Below, in pieces: positions 30,766 through 42,269 of a DNA stretch of 51,239 nt. Positions within the stretch are counted from its first letter, which is position 1. Each line of letters begins with the position of its first letter. Both the position numbers and the translations under genes were made by a program. The notes below the pieces were generated by a model, which ran no database searches, had not been told where the DNA came from, and saw only the letters and a list, made by a program, of their open reading frames with translations. Source of the stretch: Chara braunii (taxonomy: Eukaryota > Streptophyta > Charophyceae > Charales > Characeae); assembly GCA_003427395.1 (NCBI GenBank), contig BFEA01000677.1, positions 494,416-545,654 of the forward strand, written 5' to 3'.

Positions 30766-33700
30766 ACGTCCCCGCTGGGTCAAAACGTATCACACTCCCA
30801 GTATAAGACCAACACGAGCAAACACCACTTTTATTCATTCCTATTAGCAACTCGCTGTGAGACCCACACTGTGGCCCTGCGCAGCTAGCCTTCCGTGTTA
30901 CTTTCAGCGCTCACCCTCTCCTTCATCGCTCTCGCTGATCCTTCCTTTTCCCTGCGTTCACCTATCTTCTTCCCCACTAGCCACCTCTCTCTCGCATCGT
31001 TTACCTTCCTTTTCAACATTCGCTTTCCTTTCCTGTGTCCGTCTTTCTTTTCTATGATCGTCCCTCTTTTCTGCGCTCGTCTTATTTTTTCTCTTCTTCT
31101 TTTTCTACGATCGCCCTTTCCTCTAGCGCTCGTTCCCGCTCTTCTAATCTAGTCTTCTCTCTTCACGCCAGTTCCTCTTTCTCTGCGTTAGCCTTTTCTC
31201 TCAAAGCTCATTCTTTTTGTTTTAAGTTGTAGTCCTCCATACCCTGCACAGCTATTCCCTACACTCTCTTTAATAGTCCCTTACTTCCTGATTTTCTAAT
31301 CCATCTCGTCATCGTGAGCCTCGCTTACATAGTCTCGTTCTTGTCATAGCCCTTAGTGCTATATCACCTACCCCTGATCTTGTCCCTTGACGGCCATTCA
31401 TTCTGCATCATGCTTGAGGGGCGCCGTGGACAGGGTAGAGGAAGGGGAGGAAGAGGAGGGAAGGCAAAAGAAGAACCACCAACATCGGCACAGCGGGATT
31501 ATAGCTAAGAGGAGGAGGAAGAGGAGAAGTCAAGAGGCTACGGCCGCCCAAGGCCATACCCCTGCTATTCGCTAGCAGGGTGGTACGAGAGGACCCCATC
31601 TTCTGCAAGGATGGAGCGCCTCCGTAAAAAGTTTGATGCGTGCTACGGTACACCTAGCGCGTCTTCACCTCCTTACATCCCTAGAGCTCCTTTCACCCCT
31701 GCTGTAAGCAAGGCCATAGTGCCTGCCTCACCTTCCTCTATGCCATGCACTGTCTAGTCACCTCATCACCCTAATCACTGCATCCTCTTCAGCATCTTCT
31801 TCCTTGTCTTTCTTTTCCAGCTCGAGCTCATGGTCATCTTTTATATCTTATATAAGCGTGATTTCTTCTCAGCTTTCTGAGTCAGATTTCGGCTCACAAA
31901 ATTTCGTGTTCACTGTTCACTTCATAGCATCCCAGGCCTGAGAGTTTGGCTCCTTTTAGGGCCAGGGATGTAGGTTCCTCGTGAACCAGGCCGCTCGTCG
32001 GCCACCAAATAAAATTCGAAGGAGGATTTTGTCTGCTTGTTTGATTGGTTCAATTGCTGGTGTTTCGTATGAAGGCTACCTTAGCTCTTGATCAGGCGTC
32101 AATGCCAGGGATGACCCTAGTAACGAGGGTACTCACTCTATCTGCCATGCTGGAAATAGGGCATACCAAACCGTCTTTTCTGTTCTCTGGCCTGAGTGAG
32201 ACGTCTTCTCAGCTTCTCAAGCACCTGATGGGGATACCAAACCCTCGTTTTCTTTCTCTGATCTGAGTGGGGCGTCTCCTCAACTTCTAAGATAAAAGGG
32301 AGGGGATACCAAACCTTGTTTCTTGTCTCTGGTTTGGGAACTTGAGATAAGTATTTGTATACCTGCAAAATCAGCAAGTCCCACAGACAACAACCATGCC
32401 CCAGCAAGCAGACCCTCTTACAACCAGCAACCAGACATTAACAAATTAAAATAAAAACCATAAATAAAATAATAAATAATAAATAATAAATTTTAAACAA
32501 TACATAACAACTCTTCATACCCAAGATTTATTGATTACCTCGGTTTCGGCCTACTACTGGCCAGGAATGTCGGACGTCCCGTTAGTCTGACATACCTCAT
32601 TCGGCCCGCCTAAGGCCAGGACTAGGCGGACCATTTGTCTTGACAGCCCCTTTGACCTGCCTCCAGGTCAGGACCAATCATACCCACTACTTGAGTATGA
32701 CACCCCTTTGGCACTCTCGCCAGGACACCCAGACTATTGTCGGTCTGGACACCCTATGACAGCAGACGTCCCGTCAGTCAAATTGTCCCGAATCCGGTTT
32801 TGACCACTGCTGCGGTCAGGGACCGGCTCACCTACCAGTTTTTGGCCAAGGGCGCTGGCTGCCCGCCCAGAACGTGGGACCCGGTCTAACCACAGTTCCA
32901 GGCTTCGGCTAACCTCACTGGATTGCATCCTCTGACTGCGGTAGGGTTCCAGCTGACCCCTTTCGACTTAATAGGTCAGACTCCCGGATCCTTAGCCTCA
33001 GCCGATTATGGAATTCGACACTCACGTCGGGGACCTGCTGACCCCACCAGATTGCAACCTACTGCGGTAAGGCTCTGGCTGGCCTCGACAATCACTGCAT
33101 CCTTAGGCTAGAGAAGAAAACTCCCAGGCACAGACAATCAGGCAAGCATATCATGACCCACAAGCAGACTGCCCACGCCTCATAACAGGACAAACATTTC
33201 TCAAGAGACATCCCTTCAGTCTCAAGAGGTACTGAACAACAACATATTATCCAACACTAAGAGTTTGCAAGAGACCTCCCTTCAGCCTTAAGCAAAGAAC
33301 TTAGTGCTAGCCCCAGAGAGGTCCCTTCCCTCAACTGGGATTTCTATTCCAAGAGACGTCCCGTCAGTCTCAAGGGAATACTAAAACACTGATCTCAGAG
33401 AGGTCCCTTCTCTCATCTGAGTGAAGACTGACCCTTAGCGAAAGACACAAAGTCCCTCTACTTACCACTCTCAAGTCAAGTAAAGCTGAACTTCTTTATG
33501 TCTGCCTTCATCTGAATTTTCTTAGATTGACATTTTAATCAGAGACACGAAGTTCTTCTGCTGATAACTCTTTGTCAGGTAGAACTAAACTTCTTCATGC
33601 CCACCATGCTCTTCTCTTTACTTTAGGGCAGTACTGATCATACCTTTTGATGCTTCTCAAATCTTTAACACTGTGTAAATACTTACGAAACTGATTTTAC

Positions 33701-34044
33701 AGTTATTCCCCACTCTCAGGGACTTGACACTCATGGAACGGTTGTAGCACTGCATCAAAAGACCTGACTTAGTCATTTGCTGAAATACTGAGTGAAAGGA
33801 CTTGCTAAAACAGAGATACTGAAACTGAGGGGTTGAGACTAAAGACTGAAATTAAATTACCGAAACTGAGAAAATGAAATTGAACTTCTGAAACTGAAAT
33901 GTTGAATCCGAAATGCTGAATTGACTATGCATGAATGATCACAGCCTCTTGAAAATTCAGTCTTGCTATCTCATTGTCTCACCGTACCTTCTCTCTTAGT
34001 TCTCTGGAACTGTTCTCTTACTTAGAGAACTGACCCCTCTTCCC
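30766..34044 (-). other. Long 3' non-coding interior of the retrotransposon
   Basis: There are 3.3 kb between integrase and PPT without a credible gene. 30900-31200 is pyrimidine-rich with repeated CTTTCC and CGCTC words. 31430-31545 is GGAGGAAGAGG-rich. 32140-32345 holds three copies of a ~55-bp unit containing GGGATACCAAACC. 33185-33430 holds alternating CAAGAGAC(A/C/G)TCCC(T/G)TCAG and GAGAGGTCCCTTC phrases. 33440-33610 is a ~97-bp tandem pair. Confidence 0.65.
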
Positions 34045-35230
34045 TCTCCTTGAGGTTACTGTAGGAATCAAATCTGGATCTGTGAATATAAACTTACGAA
34101 GTGTAGAGCCTGATACCATGTCATCAACCCTGAATCCGTCAATTTTTGAAATCTCATAAACCTTGCCTTCTGCCTCTCCTGTGATTCTGTAAGGACCAAG
34201 TCATCTAAGCTTCAACCTTTTAGTCCATTGTGTCTCAAGAGAACTGTCAAACAGAAGGACAACATCTCCAATCTTCAGTTTCTCTTTTCTTATATACCTT
34301 TTCTTGTTCCATCTTTCTTGATCTGATAGCCTGCTGTATGTCATCCTTTCTTCAGCATCCATCACTGTCTGATCAACTTCTGCTATTTGCCTCATCCGGA
34401 TCTGAAAAAGCTCTGATATAGAAAAGTCTCTGTCACTTTCTTGACTTAACCATATTTTGACAATACTTTCAATTGGCAATGTAGCATATCGGTCATACCA
34501 CAAAGTAAATGGTGCATAGCCAGTAGTTCTCTTGACTGTGATATTATCAGCATATACAGCAGCTCTTAATACCTTTGGCCAGTTGTTGAGATTCTCTTCA
34601 CACCACTTGGCCAATGAATCTTTCAGAGTTTTGTGACCTCTTTCAACAGGTGCATTCGCTTAAGGATGATAAGTAGTTACATACCGAATTATGACGCCCA
34701 ACCTGAGTGTGGTTCTTCTGACAATCTTATTTCTGAATTTTAATCATCTATCTGAGACAAATTCTCTGAAAAGGATACCGGAGATACACTTCTTCTATCC
34801 AGTCAGCCACTTGCTCGGTTATCTTCCTTTTCGGAGTTTTTGCCTCAACATATCCAGAGAAATTATCTCTCATGTTTAATATGTATCTCATCCCACCCTT
34901 GTCTGGAGGCATAGTGATGAGATCCATATGAACTCTGCTAACTGACTCTACCAAGATAGTCGGAAATAAAGGTTCAATCATTCTTGTGGTAGACCTCTTC
35001 TGAAATAACACACATGATTTACAGTATCTGAAAATCATGTCTTTCATGTCAGGCCTGAAGTAGAGTTTAACAGTCTTGGAGTAGGTTGCCTCAACAACCC
35101 TATGGTCACTAGCAACCCCCTCGTGCAGGGCAACAATTATCACTAACTGTCTCTCTTTACCACAGACCACTCTTAGTGGAGATAGGTCTCTCTTACCATC
35201 CACAAAGAGATGTCCTTTCTTTAGACTGAA
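34045..35230 (-). pseudogene. Integrase (gypsy type), interrupted
   Basis: In sense order: the zinc-binding HHCC region (LHEGVASDHR...RYCKSCVLFQKR, ~35030-35140); the core first Asp in HMDLITMP (Asp codon 34922-34924) with YILNMRDNFSGYVEA; a degraded second-Asp region near 34740; YHP[stop]ANAPVERGHKTL with the catalytic Glu codon at 34641-34643; then NKKRYIRKEKLKIGDVVLL; and a GPY/F module LGPYRITG after a TGA at 34201-34203. The stop within YHP-ANAPVERG (34660-34662) replaces what is normally Gln. Integrase would insert the cDNA; this copy is dead. No chromodomain is seen. Confidence 0.85.
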
Positions 35231-35449
35231 TTTCTTCCTTGAATTTTACAATAATATTCTTTTAGCTGCTCCTTTTCCATCTTCTTACCATGATAACTTT
35301 CATCATACTCTTCAAAGAAAAAAATATATCTTCTTCCTTCTTTTCACTTTTTTCTTCTTCCTTTGAACCCGAACTTTCCTCAATTTCATGAGCAGTCACT
35401 GCTACTGCATTAACTCTTACATACCAATCGTTTGGTTCTTCTTCTTCTT

Positions 35450-35927
35450 CTTTCCCTGGGAGAGAAGGTTAACCGACCCCCGATTTTTTAGGTCAATTTA
35501 TAAGAAAACCATAAGACCATTTCAACCAAACTCCACACCAACGTATAGAGTACACTTCTTACTAACATATTTATTAAAAAAAAAAAAAAAAAAAAAATTA
35601 AAAACACATAAAACATCAACCCAAAAGTGCATTTTGGCATGAAACACGTCATCCAAATTTCAGGATTTTCAGGCCTCCCAACAACACAAATTCTAATAAC
35701 CCAAATAATACCAAATTTGGCAGACAACAACCTTAAACCAAAATAAAAACAGGCAAAAAAACAAAAAACAAAAAAACCAAAAATTTGACCCCAAAACCCT
35801 AATTTCAGTTTTGGTCCCATTAGTCGGGAGCTGAAAATGGTGGTCCCTGTTAACCATTTGTGTTCCCTAAAATCGATTCATAAACGTACGCACTTGGAAT
35901 TTCTCCCCAGCTGTCTCTCTCTTCTGG
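35450..35927. other. AT-rich insertion between RNase H and integrase
   Basis: The pol frame stops making sense after the end of RNase H and resumes near 35450 (minus strand, EEEEEPNDWYVRVNAV). The segment between is A-rich, with an A tract of about 22 at 35576-35597 and phrases such as CCCAAATAATACC and AACCCTAATTTCAG. A poly-A-bearing insertion is the likely cause, but no clear target duplication was found. Confidence 0.4.
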
Positions 35928-37500
35928 CTACAGACTCCACTTGTACGAGCATGGTACTTCATAATCCTCATCATCTTTTTCATTAAGGAAATTATCAACA
36001 CAGGAAGATTCTGTAATTGTTTCATTTACATATTCTTCCTCTTCTTCTCGCCACTTATTCCGGCTTAAGGCATCCGCTATGTTTTTCTCAGTAGAAAATT
36101 TTTCCAGCTTAAAATCATATGTCCAGATGAAGGCGATCCATCTGCTAACTGTTGGATCTACCTGTTGGTGTTTTTTAATGACACCAATCATAGCAGATGC
36201 ATCAGTCCTCAGGATGAATTTTCTACCTAGGATGTAGTGCCTAAAACACCTGAGGCTGTGGATGATTGACAGTAGCTCTTTTTTTAATTGGGTGTAACCT
36301 CTTTCTGTAAAATTGAGGGTTCTCTTCTCAAATCTCAGAGGTCTTTCTCTTTCATTTTCATCTTTCTGAATAAGTACTCCACCCAGACCAACTGGTCCTC
36401 CATCCGCCTCAATGATGAAAGATCTTGCCTCTTCATCATTATAAAATGACACTCTCAACACTACACCACCATTTCTTAGTTTTTCTTGCAATGTTTCTGT
36501 AGCAGTCTGTCTTTTATCATTCCATGCTAAGTTAGCCCCTTGCCTTACCATCTCCCTCAGAGGTTCTGCAAGGGTAGCAAAATGAGGAATAAAAATCCTC
36601 CAGAATTCACAGACTCCCAAGAAGCTCCTGACGTCTGTCACTCTTTTGAGAGGCAGAGACCAGTTCAAGATATTGTCTATCTTCTTGGGATCCGGACTTC
36701 TACCCTTGGAGAAACATCTGAAGATCAAGATTATCACCTCTGGTTGAAAGAGAAGGGACTTTGGTCCACTGACAGTCAGATTGTATTTCTGAAGTCTCTC
36801 TAGGATCATCTTATTTCCTTCAGCATGTTCTCAGACAAACTTTCTGACTCCCCCTGCGACCAAAGTCTCATCCCTTACCAAAGGCCCTTTTATAAGATTA
36901 TCATCAATGTATGGACTGGTTATTTCAGGAGAAATATCCTGCATGACTTTGATCATATCCTTTTGAACCATTGCCACGTCGTTAGTCCAACCCTGAGGTA
37001 CCACACACATCTGAACAAGCCCCCTCGGCGTGTGCATGACAGTCATTGGTTGGCTAGTGGGGTCAATAGGGAACTGATCATAGTCAGAATACAGATCAAC
37101 TAAAGAATAAATACATCGACCACCAAAAGATTCAGAGAGGAGATCAGCATTGGAAAGACTACCTGCATCACGTACCGTCACAGAATTGAGTTTCTGAAGA
37201 TTCTGTATCCATCTTACCTCGCCCCCTGGTTTCCAGAAACAAAACTAGTGGTTAGCATACGGTCCATCAGCAGGTTTTGCAACATTAGATGCATTTTTTT
37301 TGTCAAGATACTTCACAACTTCGGCCTCTTCCTTCAGGGCATACTTGGTTGGTCTATCATTCCATGGAACGTGATCAACTCTCCAAATCTTGGCCATCTT
37401 GATCATGTCCACGTCCAATCGCCCTCTCTCTTTATCATTAAAGAAAAAAACACCAGAGAATTTCTAACACATCCTGAAGATATATTCTCTCTTTAGGCAG
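35928..37500 (-). pseudogene. Reverse transcriptase and RNase H (gypsy type), interrupted
   Basis: RT features in order: a VPWNDRPTKYALKEEAEV entry; PYANH[stop]FCFWKPGG; VRWIQNLQKLNS; YSLVDLYSDYDQF with the first catalytic Asp; PRGLVQMCVVPQGWTN; and YIDD at 36900-36911. The thumb is SPDPKKIDNILNW...FLGVCEFWRIFIPHFA. RNase H follows with FIIEADGGPVGLGGVL, the RGYTQLKKELLSI glutamate region, LRTDASAM and IADALSR. In-frame stops are at 37245-37247 (TAG in place of a family Trp) and 36828-36830. The RNase H part is one clean 293-residue frame (35928-36809). Confidence 0.9.
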
Positions 37501-37849
37501 GATAAACTGATTCGAGTCTATCTTCATTGTGTCAAACCTCTCTTTGGTGACCCTATTCTCCAGTTTTGTTGATTCCCTCAATGCTTTTATAATCTCCCTC
37601 TCCTTTTCTTAATGCTTCATCATAATCTTTCTCTATTAGAACTGCCACTGAGTTTTTCTTCACCCCCTTGGACTTGTATTTTCTTTTTGACCCAGTGACT
37701 ATTTTCCTAAAAGAGGGTGAGTCGATGCAAATCTCAATTTCATCTTTCCCCCTTAGCAGTCTATACAGCCTTCTTGAAGGCTTCAATTTGCCCGATCTCA
37801 TCCTCGAGCTTACCAAGGGCTTTTATCATTTTCGAAACCTGATTGATTC
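37501..37849 (-). pseudogene. Pol linker upstream of RT
   Basis: Charged frame fragments (KRKYKSKGVKKNSVAVLIEKDYDEALRKGEGDY and RVTKERFDTMKID) connect protease to RT. Such linkers are seen in plant gypsy polyproteins. Frame changes occur at both ends. Confidence 0.55.
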
Positions 37850-38644
37850 TCACCGAATCTCTTCTTTTGCTTCTTGTTTTCCTTCTACCTTTAGTTTCCT
37901 AACTCTTTCAGCAGATTCTTCCTTCCTGATAGAATTAGCAGATAATTGATGCTTGAAATCATTTTTTGTACAGACCATAAAGGTATGTTCTTGGGCAGTC
38001 TCAGGATCCTGTAGGTCAATCCAAGATGACCCCTCATGACTGCAAAATTGGACGGCCTCCATCCTATGCAAGAATGGAGTTCCCAGAATACAGTCATGAT
38101 CCAGATTTGGCACTACAAAACCCAGTAATTACACAGTCATCGTTCCAACTCGGATAGGCAAATTGTCTATAAACCCAGCCACAAACAATTCCCCTGCAAT
38201 ATTGCTCAGTACATTTTGGGCAGGCCTATCAATAATTAAATTACATGCCTCCATCGTTCTTCGTGAAAGAAGTACTATCTCTGCCCCAGAATCCACGAGG
38301 GCTAGAATCTTCACTTCATTAATGCGAATTGTAAGGTGCCCACATCCCATGGTTGCAAATCTCATCTTGCAACCTGGTAGTGATCTATTCACTCGGTTGA
38401 GAAAGACTGACCCCAAATAATTAACTTTCATTTTTTTCTTCTCAATTAACTTCTTCAACTCTTCTCTCAGTTTGGGTGTCAGTGTCATTGCTTCCTTGAA
38501 AGACAATGTCACTTCCGTTTCTTCCAGCATTTTAGCAATTACATCAGAAATCACAGTTCCATCATCCAAGTCACTCTTGAGAATGATTTTTTTTTTTCCA
38601 CAGTTCATTATTTTCCTGTGAGCGTTTCTGTACAGGGTCATCAA
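37850..38644 (-). pseudogene. Retropepsin-like aspartic protease, one stop
   Basis: The catalytic motif LALVDSGAE lies at about 38280-38305, and the distal flap/ILG part CILGTPFLHRM lies past a TAA (38129-38131) in the same frame. About 100 residues of basic/acidic helical Gag-Pol linker (KKLIEKKKMKVNYLGSVF) precede it. It would mature the Gag-Pol polyprotein; the stop splits the domain here. Confidence 0.8.
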
Positions 38645-39490
38645 GGATGTTAATAAGTGACTCCTCAGACTTCTTTCTTTTTTTTTCTTCTATCATTTGA
38701 GGCGTCATACGGTTTAAGTGGTTTCTCACTTCACCAATCCTAACACTACGTTCCATAACGAGTTCTGGGGGTAAATCGCCATGAAACGATACCATGTTGG
38801 TCAGAAAGCGAACCATCTCATTGGAAGAAGACTCTACTGATTCAGAAAAATTCTGAAAAGTAAGATTTTCTTTTAGTGGGGGCTCACTTGTAGAAGCCGC
38901 ACTAGGCTCACAATCTATCAACGTTAAAGATTGCAGAGACAGTCCAAACGTAGTATGAGAATCATTTGTTCCCTGTACTAACTCATCAGGCAATTCTTCA
39001 ATGAGAAAATGAACATTCACATTGACCTTTCTCTTCTTCTTAATCTTCATCTTTTCATCATGTTTAAGAGCAAGAAGCCTCATACCTCCTGGATGTCTGG
39101 GATCCAACTTATTCCATGAGCTATCACAGACATAGCCCATTGCATCTTTCTTTGCTACCCCACTCCTTACATCTTTCTCAAGAGGCTTGCAATAGGTGGT
39201 AGTGTGACCCCCTTCACCACAGTAGTAGCAGGTAAAACTCCTTTTAGGACGCTCATAATATTTTCTTCTTTCTTTGTTTCCTCCATCACCATTCTTTCCA
39301 TTCTTTTTGGATCAGGATGAATCTCCCTTCTCACCATAACTTTCGTTGTCATCATTATCGTCGCCATCTTCCTCACATTCAGCCTTTTTCTTTCTCTTGT
39401 CATCCACAGCATGCGTTGCAGGCCTTGTAGGCATGAAGTTAGCCATCACTTTTCGAAGAATATTCTCAGCAGTCAGATTGCTTCCTCTAT
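38571..39490 (-). pseudogene. Gag C-terminal region with zinc knuckle
   Basis: Frames at 39312-39494, 39167-39412 and 38571-39140 together continue Gag: a basic/acidic stretch (DDKRKKKAECEEDGDDNDDN), the knuckle at 39189-39230, then the conserved-looking GYVCDSSWNKLDPRHPGG and a hydrophilic tail. Breaks between frames are indels or stops. Confidence 0.65.
39189..39230 (-). other. Gag CCHC zinc knuckle
   Basis: Codons read C-Y-Y-C-G-E-G-G-H-T-T-T-Y-C, a complete C-x2-C-x4-H-x4-C nucleic-acid-binding knuckle of Gag nucleocapsid type. Confidence 0.92.
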
Positions 39491-39509
39491 TCATTCCATT
39501 CTCAGTCTC

Positions 39510-40139
39510 TCAATCCTTGGTCAAAGTACTGATCTGATCCAGTGACCATTTCTTATGGGAGACAATAGGTAGAGTTTTTATGATTGCAACCATTTCTTCC
39601 CATCTGAGAGGATAGTGCTGAGCTTGATTAAGAACTGCTTGTCTTTCAGTGTCAGTAAAATTTGTCAAAGATATATGACATCTCTGAGATTCATCCAAAT
39701 ATGAAATTTTTCTTGTGATTCGGATTAAAGTCCGAAGAAAAACATTGAAAGTGTCATATTTAGCTTTTCTGATGTTGAGTAAGTCCTTAGTTGTGGTTGG
39801 AACCGAATCTTTCTCAATTTTTTTTTTCAGTCTCTCCTTGACCTCTTCCCAAGTAGTGACACATTCCATTAGTTCCTGAACGGTCAATCTTGAGTTAGTA
39901 TCACAATAAGATAGAAGGTGCTTGAGCCATTGCTCATCTGTCAAGCCGTCCAGAACGTCATTAACTTGTGGCCCTCTGAAACATGGTATTCTCTCATCTG
40001 GTCTTTTTGCTCTTGCAATGTCAGACCCTCCTTTTATAGTATCAACTCTTTCAACCAACTCCCGTATAACTCGAACCAAGGCCTCTTCATTGGTCCCTGC
40101 TGATGTACTCGTTCTTCCTCGCCCTTCCATGTTGACCAT
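39510..40139 (-). CDS. Gag capsid-like ORF
   Basis: A 209-residue ORF with ATG at the 40139 end, followed after a stop by the knuckle region. It has ALVRVIRELVERVDTIKGG, IPCFRGPQVNDVLDGL and a helical capsid-like body (VTTWEEVKERLKKKIEKD, FNVFLRTLIRITRKISYLDE, TDTERQAVLNQAQHYP). Its position between leader and protease, and its composition, fit Gag. No sequence-level match is claimed. Confidence 0.65.
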   Translation of the reverse strand: MVNMEGRGRTSTSAGTNEEALVRVIRELVERVDTIKGGSDIARAKRPDERIPCFRGPQVNDVLDGLTDEQWLKHLLSYCDTNSRLTVQELMECVTTWEEVKERLKKKIEKDSVPTTTKDLLNIRKAKYDTFNVFLRTLIRITRKISYLDESQRCHISLTNFTDTERQAVLNQAQHYPLRWEEMVAIIKTLPIVSHKKWSLDQISTLTKD

Positions 40140-40195
40140 ATATTTTTCCCAGATATTCTCTCTCTCTTTCTGTCACTCCTGTCCTCTTCTGCCCT

Positions 40196-40462
40196 TCAAT
40201 CTCTTACTCTTCTAGCAAGTGATACAGGCTCGTTTTTTTCTTCTCTTGTCTGCTCTACCCCTTGAGAGTTCTGTACATATAGAGTATAAGCAATAATGGA
40301 TTGGGTAGTGATCAAAGGCAGTGCAATCCTTCTCAATTTTTCAATGTAATCTTTAATCAATTCTCTTTTATTATCTCTACCCAATCTTCTATCATACCCT
40401 TTTATAGTACCCCGAATCATAAAATATCGAGTCAGGTCTATAATCTCATCATCAAATTGCAT
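40196..40462 (-). pseudogene. Leader domain type II, copy 2
   Basis: An 88-residue frame just before gag. Its C-terminal half aligns with the preceding ORF: L(R)xxALxxxTxQxxIxYxL followed ~20 residues later by SLARR(V/I). It is a tandem paralogue with ~290-bp period. No known family. Confidence 0.5.
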
Positions 40463-40465
40463 CGT

Positions 40466-40756
40466 TTACGACTCACTATTGATCCTTCTTGCAAGAGAGA
40501 TCCGTTCCTGGGAAGTGTGATATGATACTTTCTCAGTTGTTCTCACTTTCACCACCTTTAACAGATAGTTTATCTCAGTCTGGTCAGTGACAATTCTCAA
40601 GGCAGAATCTCTCATGCGATCAAAGAAAGGCCGCAAAAACTCAAGCTCATCTAAGGTAAAAAGATTCATGTCAGAGATCCAAAGAGTCCCTTCTACCTTG
40701 ACTATCCTACCTTCCAACACAACCCCTTGTGTCAGCTGTTCAGTCAAGCTAGGCAT
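40466..40756 (-). pseudogene. Leader domain type II, copy 1
   Basis: A 96-residue frame: FTLDELEFLRPFFDRMRDSA, then RIVTDQTEINYLLKVV, then ERISLARRINSES. It shares the L-x-R-x-x-AL, T-x-Q-x2-I-x-Y-x-L and SLARR landmarks with the neighbour at 40196. The function is unknown. Confidence 0.5.
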
Positions 40757-41331
40757 TATTAAACATCATAAACAATATCGGAAAGGTAGATCTCAGGTCG
40801 GATATAATCAGGGATCTCGAATCTGTGTTCAAAGGCATTCAAAAGTAGAGATTTTATCATCACAGTGGAGTCTTTTTCTCTTGCTCTACCAATCTCAGCA
40901 ATAGCTTCCAACAGAGGCATCCAATCTCTCTTGCCTTCAAATCCTTTAGCAATTGAAAACTCAGGAAGTCTCTCAAATTGTCTTACTTCTTTCCCCCAGG
41001 TTACTTTTCTCTTTAACTTTTCAAGTCACTCCTTGGTTCTTATGAGACTAGTATAAGCACTTGTCTAACACTTCAAGTAATCGTCTTCCTTTTCTAGGCC
41101 TGCCGGTATATAAATCCTTACGTCCAGGCTGCCTGTACTTAGAAATTTGACCACCGGGATGTTAAATATTATGGACCCTCTCTCACAAGTCTCATATCTC
41201 AGGATCACAAAAGGATTATCACACCCTATCACCTCATACAGTTTACCCCTCACAGTAGTTATCCTGGCTACTGAGAGTATTCTTCTTGGACTCTCTTCAC
41301 TTTCCATGCAAACTTTATCATGGCATACCAA
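40757..41331 (-). pseudogene. Leader domain type I, unit 5
   Basis: It begins with a VCMESEESPRR-like junction related to unit 4 (VCPESEKRPKS). FVILRYETCERG and LDVRIYIPAG follow, then a stop, then RLPEFSIAKG and DWMPLLEAIAEIGRAREKD. The order Y(E)-(D)xRxY-(P)-DW matches the other units and LTR ORF A, though the PPxP motif is degraded. Confidence 0.5.
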
Positions 41332-41816
41332 TTATATTTTGGGAATATGAGTCCCTCAACAGGTGGAGATGGTATCCCAACAACAGGTCTAACATACGTA
41401 CTAAAGGAGAAGTTTCTTCCCTCTCGCTCTAATTTTCTCTTCTCATCATGCACAAGATTCGACACTCGTTGCCAACATGCACCTTTTCGGCTTTCATCAA
41501 ATCTCTGCTTTGACACATAAATCCCAATATTATATTCATCAAGATCAATAAAATAACATGTAAGAACATACAGACTGTCATGTTTTTGTCCTGATCCCTT
41601 TATGGTTTCATACCTTACGATTTCATAAGGAATTACAACCCTACCCACTATAGAATTAAGAGAATTCAACAGCTTGTCTGATTCAACCTTACTCAGCCCT
41701 TCATGACCTTTTATCAGTCTAAGCTTAAATTTCTCTCTCAATGATACATAGCGTCGACTCATCTGACTCTTTGGCCTCTTTTCACTTTCTGGGCAAACTC
41801 CATTACCGCAAACCAA
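41268..41816 (-). pseudogene. Leader domain type I, unit 4 (best preserved)
   Basis: A single 182-residue frame carrying the whole pattern: LLNSLNSIVGRVVIPYEIVRYE, then a YVLTCYFIDLDEYNIGIYVSKQ block, then KLEREGRNFSF, IPSPPVEGLIFPKYNWYAMIKFAWKVKR. Comparison with LTR ORF A aligns PYE with RYQY, YNIGIYVSK with DLRPYLKK and PSPP...YNW with PPVP...TGW. The identity of the domain is unknown. Confidence 0.6.
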
Positions 41817-42252
41817 TCATCTGTTGATAAATTTTTATCAGGCAAGGGAGGAGCCGGAAATCCCTCAAAGACGGTAAATCGAGTAGATCCAATGAAATTT
41901 TTATTTTCCCTCTCAAATCTCTCTTTTTCTTTCAGTACCACTTCCTCAGCAAATCTTCAGCATCTCCAATACACTGCTTCAGCACTTCTCTCCTTTAAGA
42001 CATAAATTCTCACATCATACACGTCCAGTTCCATGAAATCAAATGTCAGTATGTGCAACCATTCCTGCTTCCATCTGCTCTCGACCATCTCATATCTGAC
42101 AACTCATATGGGAACACCACTCTCTTACTTAGAGTGTTCAGTGACTTTAGGAGACACTCAACCTCCTCTTGACCTGGGTCTGAACCTCTGTCGAATTTTT
42201 GCCTTCTCTGTCTGATTTCTTCTGGTGATATCTTTTTAGTTCTCATGACCAC
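41759..42252 (-). pseudogene. Leader domain type I, unit 3
   Basis: It is split over frames. The first half (42046-42252) has LLKSLNTLSKRVVFPYELSDMRW. The second half (41759-41941) has ERFERENKNFIG and FPAPPLPDKNLSTDDWFAVMEFAQKVKR. KSLN and RVV(F/I)PYE are shared nearly exactly with unit 4, ~485 bp away. Confidence 0.55.
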
Positions 42253-42269
42253 CGTTTCTTTTCTCCCTT

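Noticed and set aside
31387-31575. ORF in GGA-rich stretch
   Set aside because: Low-complexity glutamate/arginine product antisense to the element.
35488-35820. 110-residue Phe-rich ORF
   Set aside because: It spans the A/T tract; a low-complexity hydrophobic run, not a membrane protein.
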